Below are positions 33,196 through 36,165 of a DNA stretch of 36,165 nucleotides, piece after piece; the stretch's first letter is position 1, and each line of letters opens with the position of its first letter. The notes under the pieces were generated by a model that was not told the origin of the DNA, did no database searches, and saw only the letters and a list, made by a program, of their open reading frames with translations. This DNA comes from RGIG7213 sp045545665 (lineage in GTDB: Bacteria > Bacillota > Clostridia > Oscillospirales > CAG-272), in NCBI GenBank assembly GCA_045545665.1, contig JAZQBL010000041.1:1-36165 (forward strand), written 5' to 3'. The position numbers and the translations under genes are program-made.

Positions 33196-35418
33196 ATGGT
33201 TAAAGTTATAAAAGAAGGCGTCGTTTATAAAAAAGGCGCAGGTCTTACGCCTTCAACACTTGATGCGCAGAGTATTGATGCGGCAAGAAAAAAGACGATC
33301 GCTTATCCTATTCTCTCCTCTCACAGCGTGTGTGAAGGTGACGATCTCAAGATAAAATTTGATGCTATGGCATCACACGACATAACGTACGTCGGAATAA
33401 TACAGACAGCAAGAGCGAGCGGACTTAAAGAATTCCCCGTTCCGTACGTTCTTACAAACTGCCACAACTCCTTGTGCGCTGTCGGCGGTACTATAAACGA
33501 AGACGACCACGTGTTCGGTCTTTCCGCTGCTAAAAAGTACGGCGGTATATACGTCCCCGCACATCAGGCTGTTATTCACTCTTATATGAGAGAAATGATG
33601 GCAGGATGCGGCAAGATGATAATCGGTTCCGACTCTCACACAAGATACGGTGCTTTGGGTACGATGGCTGTCGGCGAAGGCGGTCCCGAGCTTGTAAAGC
33701 AGCTTCTCGGAAGAACTTACGATATCAAGCGTCCCGGCGTTATAGCCGTTCATCTTACAGGCAAGCCCCGTGCAGGTATCGGTCCTCACGACGTTGCAAT
33801 AGCACTTATCGGTGCTGTATTCAAGGACGGATTTGTGAAGAATAAAGTTCTTGAATTTATCGGCGACGGTGTTGCGAACCTTCCCATCGAATTCCGTAAC
33901 GGCATTGACGTTATGACAACGGAAACAACCTGTCTTTCCTCCATCTGGGTAACGGATGAAGAAACGAAGAGATATTACACCCTCCACGGCAGAGTTGACG
34001 ATTACAAACAGCTTTCACCCGAAGACGGTGCATACTACGACGGAGCAGTTGAAATAGATCTTTCCAAAATGGAATCAATGATCGCACTTCCCATACACCC
34101 GTCAAACGCATATACGATAAAAGAATTCAATGCAAATGCAAAAGATATCCTTGCAGAAGTATCCCAAAAAGCCGCAAAAGAGCTTGGTGTTCCCTCCTTC
34201 AGCCTTGTGAGCAAGTATCACGACGGCGGCGTTTGGGCAGACCAGGGTGTTATCGCAGGATGTGCAGGCGGTATTTTTGATAACGTCTGTGCCGCAGGCG
34301 ATATACTCAGAGGCAAGAGCATCGGATGCGATGCCTTTGCGCTTTCCGTATATCCTGCCAGCCAGCCTGCTTACTTACAGCTTATGCGTAACGGTATCTG
34401 TGCAGATCTTATGGCATCGGGCGCAACGCTTCGCACGGCGTTCTGCGGTCCTTGCTTCGGCGCAGGTGACGTTCCTTCAAATAACGGTCTTTCACTCCGC
34501 CACACGACGAGAAACTTCGCAAACAGAGAAGGCTCGAAGCCGGGCGAAGGTCAGATCGCATCCGTTGCACTTATGGATGCACGTTCAATAGCGGCAACAG
34601 CGGCAAACGGCGGTAAGATAACAGCCGCAACGGATATTGACGTTGAATACAAGAATTACGAATACAAGTTCGACGAAACCGTATACACAAACCGTGTTTA
34701 CTTCGGATACGGCAAAGCAAACAGCGAAGAAGAGCTTGTACTCGGTCCCAACATAACGGACTGGCCCGAGATGTTCCCGCTTTCCGATAACCTCGTTTTG
34801 CAAGTCGCATCTTACATAACAGACCCCGTTACAACGACGGACGAGCTTATTCCCTCGGGTGAATCTTCATCGTACCGTTCCAACCCCCACCGACTTTCCG
34901 AGCTTACACTTTCACGTAAGGATCCCGCATACGTCGGACGTGCAAAGGCAGTAAGACAGGTCGAATATGACAGACGCGACGGTAAAAAGGTATTTGACGG
35001 TGAGCTTGCGAAAATTGCCGAAAAACATTCCCTTACAGAAGAAAACAGCAGTTTGGGAAGCGTTATTTTCGCAAACAAGCCCGGTGACGGTTCTGCACGT
35101 GAGCAGGCGGCATCGTGCCAGAGAGTTCTCGGCGGATGTGCGAATATTGCAATAGAATACGCTACAAAGCGTTACAGAAGCAACGTCATAAACTGGGGTA
35201 TGCTTCCCTTCACGGTCGATACAGCTCCCGAGCTTTCCGTAGGCGATTACGTAGTTATCCCCGGTATAAAGAAAGCTGTTGAAGAAGATCTTCCCACGGT
35301 AACGGCGTACGTATACGGAAGCGAAGAAAAAACGCTTACTCTCACAATGCCCGCACTTACGCCTGACGAAAGAAAGATAATTCTTGCGGGTTGTCTTATC
35401 AATTTCTATAAATATTAA
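33196..35418 (+). CDS. Aconitase-family hydratase
   Basis: This is a 740-residue protein of the aconitase superfamily. Residues 145-155 contain GSDSHTRYGALG. Iron-sulfur cluster cysteines are Cys356 (IAGCAGGIFDN) and Cys417/Cys420 (FCGPCFGAG). The swivel domain ends the chain with GDGSAREQAASCQRVLGG and the RSNVINWGMLPF block. The first cysteine lies in CAGG rather than the CTNS usual in aconitase. It may therefore act on citrate/isocitrate or another hydroxy-acid. ATG 33196 is chosen because AGGA lies 9 nt before it. An ATG at 33178 overlaps the GH13 stop by one base but has no good site. It is the last gene of the operon. Confidence 0.85.
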   Translation: MVKVIKEGVVYKKGAGLTPSTLDAQSIDAARKKTIAYPILSSHSVCEGDDLKIKFDAMASHDITYVGIIQTARASGLKEFPVPYVLTNCHNSLCAVGGTINEDDHVFGLSAAKKYGGIYVPAHQAVIHSYMREMMAGCGKMIIGSDSHTRYGALGTMAVGEGGPELVKQLLGRTYDIKRPGVIAVHLTGKPRAGIGPHDVAIALIGAVFKDGFVKNKVLEFIGDGVANLPIEFRNGIDVMTTETTCLSSIWVTDEETKRYYTLHGRVDDYKQLSPEDGAYYDGAVEIDLSKMESMIALPIHPSNAYTIKEFNANAKDILAEVSQKAAKELGVPSFSLVSKYHDGGVWADQGVIAGCAGGIFDNVCAAGDILRGKSIGCDAFALSVYPASQPAYLQLMRNGICADLMASGATLRTAFCGPCFGAGDVPSNNGLSLRHTTRNFANREGSKPGEGQIASVALMDARSIAATAANGGKITAATDIDVEYKNYEYKFDETVYTNRVYFGYGKANSEEELVLGPNITDWPEMFPLSDNLVLQVASYITDPVTTTDELIPSGESSSYRSNPHRLSELTLSRKDPAYVGRAKAVRQVEYDRRDGKKVFDGELAKIAEKHSLTEENSSLGSVIFANKPGDGSAREQAASCQRVLGGCANIAIEYATKRYRSNVINWGMLPFTVDTAPELSVGDYVVIPGIKKAVEEDLPTVTAYVYGSEEKTLTLTMPALTPDERKIILAGCLINFYKY

Positions 35419-35448
35419 ATAACTGAAAATTATCATTTGTTATTTTTT
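35417..35448 (+). terminator. Weak terminator candidate at the operon end
   Basis: AT-rich 7-bp stem AAATAAC / GTTATTT with a 15-nt loop. The 3' arm runs into six T. It begins at the hydratase stop codon. Confidence 0.4.
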
Positions 35449-35466
35449 AAAACTTTTAAAATCTTA

Positions 35467-35495
35467 TTGATATTATTGGAAAGTTGTTGTATACT
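35467..35495 (+). promoter_or_regulatory. Sigma-A promoter of gap
   Basis: TTGATA (35467-35472), 17 nt, TATACT (35490-35495). The leader is about 40 nt with CGGAGG before the start. Confidence 0.65.
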
Positions 35496-35541
35496 TCTTT
35501 TCAAATGATATATTATTTAATTTATTCGGAGGATAAAAAAC

Positions 35542-36165
35542 ATGGCAGTAAAAGTTGCTATTAACGGCTTCGGCCGTATCGGAAGACTTGCTTTCCGTCA
35601 GATGTTCGGCGCAGAAGGCTACGAGGTTGTAGCTATCAACGACCTTACAGATCCCAAAATGCTTGCTCATCTTCTCAAGTATGACACAGCACAGGGCAGA
35701 TACCTCGGTCACACAGTTGAATGTGATGAAAACTCCATCACAGTTGACGGTAAGAAGATCACTATCTACAGCGAAAAGGATGCTAAGGATCTTCCTTGGG
35801 GCGAGATCGGTGTTGACGTTGTTCTCGAATGCACAGGTTTCTACACATCCAAAGCAAAAGCACAGGCTCACATCGACGCAGGTGCAAAGAAAGTTGTTAT
35901 TTCCGCTCCCGCAGGTAACGACCTTCCCACTATCGTTTACAGCGTAAATGAAAACACTCTTACTAAGGAAGACAACATCATTTCTGCTGCTTCCTGCACA
36001 ACAAACTGCTTGGCTCCTATGGCTAAGGCTCTTAATGATTATGCTCCTATCCAGAGCGGTATCATGAGCACTATCCATGCTTACACAGGTGACCAGATGG
36101 TTCTTGTCGGTCCTCACAGAAAGGGCGACTTCCGTCGTGCTCGTGCTGCTGCAGTTAACATCGTT
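35542..36165 (+). CDS. gap: Glyceraldehyde-3-phosphate dehydrogenase, 3' end outside window
   Basis: The first 208 codons are present and the window ends in frame, without a stop. The protein oxidises glyceraldehyde-3-phosphate in glycolysis. The NAD loop is NGFGRIGR at 8-15. SAASCTTNCLAP places the catalytic Cys at 152, and His179 (STIHAYTGD) is the partner base. About 125 more residues are expected beyond the edge. The start ATG has GGAGG 9 nt upstream. The gene has a separate promoter from the glycogen operon. Its codon choice looks strongly biased, as expected of a highly expressed gene. Confidence 0.97.
   Translation, partial: MAVKVAINGFGRIGRLAFRQMFGAEGYEVVAINDLTDPKMLAHLLKYDTAQGRYLGHTVECDENSITVDGKKITIYSEKDAKDLPWGEIGVDVVLECTGFYTSKAKAQAHIDAGAKKVVISAPAGNDLPTIVYSVNENTLTKEDNIISAASCTTNCLAPMAKALNDYAPIQSGIMSTIHAYTGDQMVLVGPHRKGDFRRARAAAVNIV

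Noticed and set aside
35473..36117. 214-codon open frame antisense to gap
   Set aside because: It covers the gap promoter and coding start; composition is that of a reverse reading of biased codons.

Overview
The window looks like a chromosomal segment of an uncultured anaerobic Clostridia-type Firmicute, probably of gut or rumen origin. Several things suggest this. The glycogen operon has both glgC and glgD. Glycyl-tRNA synthetase is the single-chain type. There are an LCP-like surface protein and a membrane-anchored HtrA protease. Ribosome binding sites are strong (AAAGG/GGAGG) and promoters are of the sigma-A type with 17-nt spacers. The 5' end carries palindromic dispersed repeats of a kind I associate with gut Clostridia, which is from memory and not searched. 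No rRNA, tRNA, CRISPR array, insertion sequence or phage gene was found.

Layout. (1) 1-7112, plus strand, is accessory in character. Two copies of a 140-bp repeat (41-180 and 1321-1460) each end in a sigma-A promoter just upstream of an orphan gene. A chain of small hairpins lies between them. The genes are a three-TM protein of unknown function, an ADP-ribosylglycohydrolase-fold protein, an unknown protein with a probable frameshift, an MFS transporter, a DUF1963/YwqG protein, a DUF3916-like protein and a MATE efflux pump. (2) 7194-11320, minus strand, is a four-gene unit: TraB/GumN-family lipoprotein, DUF2079 membrane protein, small unknown protein and a xylose-isomerase-like TIM barrel. 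(3) 11536-14076, plus strand, has a divergent LCP-like protein followed by glycyl-tRNA synthetase. (4) 14121-22177, minus strand, has a single-TM unknown protein, a YbaK/ProX editing-domain protein with an SNF2 helicase, a Gfo/Idh/MocA oxidoreductase, an HtrA protease and homoserine dehydrogenase. A 51-codon single-TM reading frame (15063-15218, plus strand) sits in this block. (5) 22364-36165, plus strand, has an AlkD-like repair protein, then one long unit glgB-glgC-glgD-glgA-glgP-GH13-aconitase-family hydratase. The start of gap (GAPDH) is cut by the window end.

How the genes work together. The right-hand block is a complete glycogen synthesis and breakdown module. GlgC/GlgD make ADP-glucose, GlgA polymerises it, GlgB branches the polymer, GlgP phosphorolyses it, and the GH13 enzyme trims branches or short glucans. 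The aconitase-fold enzyme is joined to the same transcript by a one-base stop/start contact or a short gap. The left-hand block looks like a collection of acquired single-domain genes, three of which belong to families I recall from toxin-immunity loci. The rest is largely housekeeping. I did not find one obvious new multi-gene machine. The most unusual signals are the promoter-carrying repeats, the hairpin chain, the frameshifted orphan gene and several enzymes with altered signature motifs.
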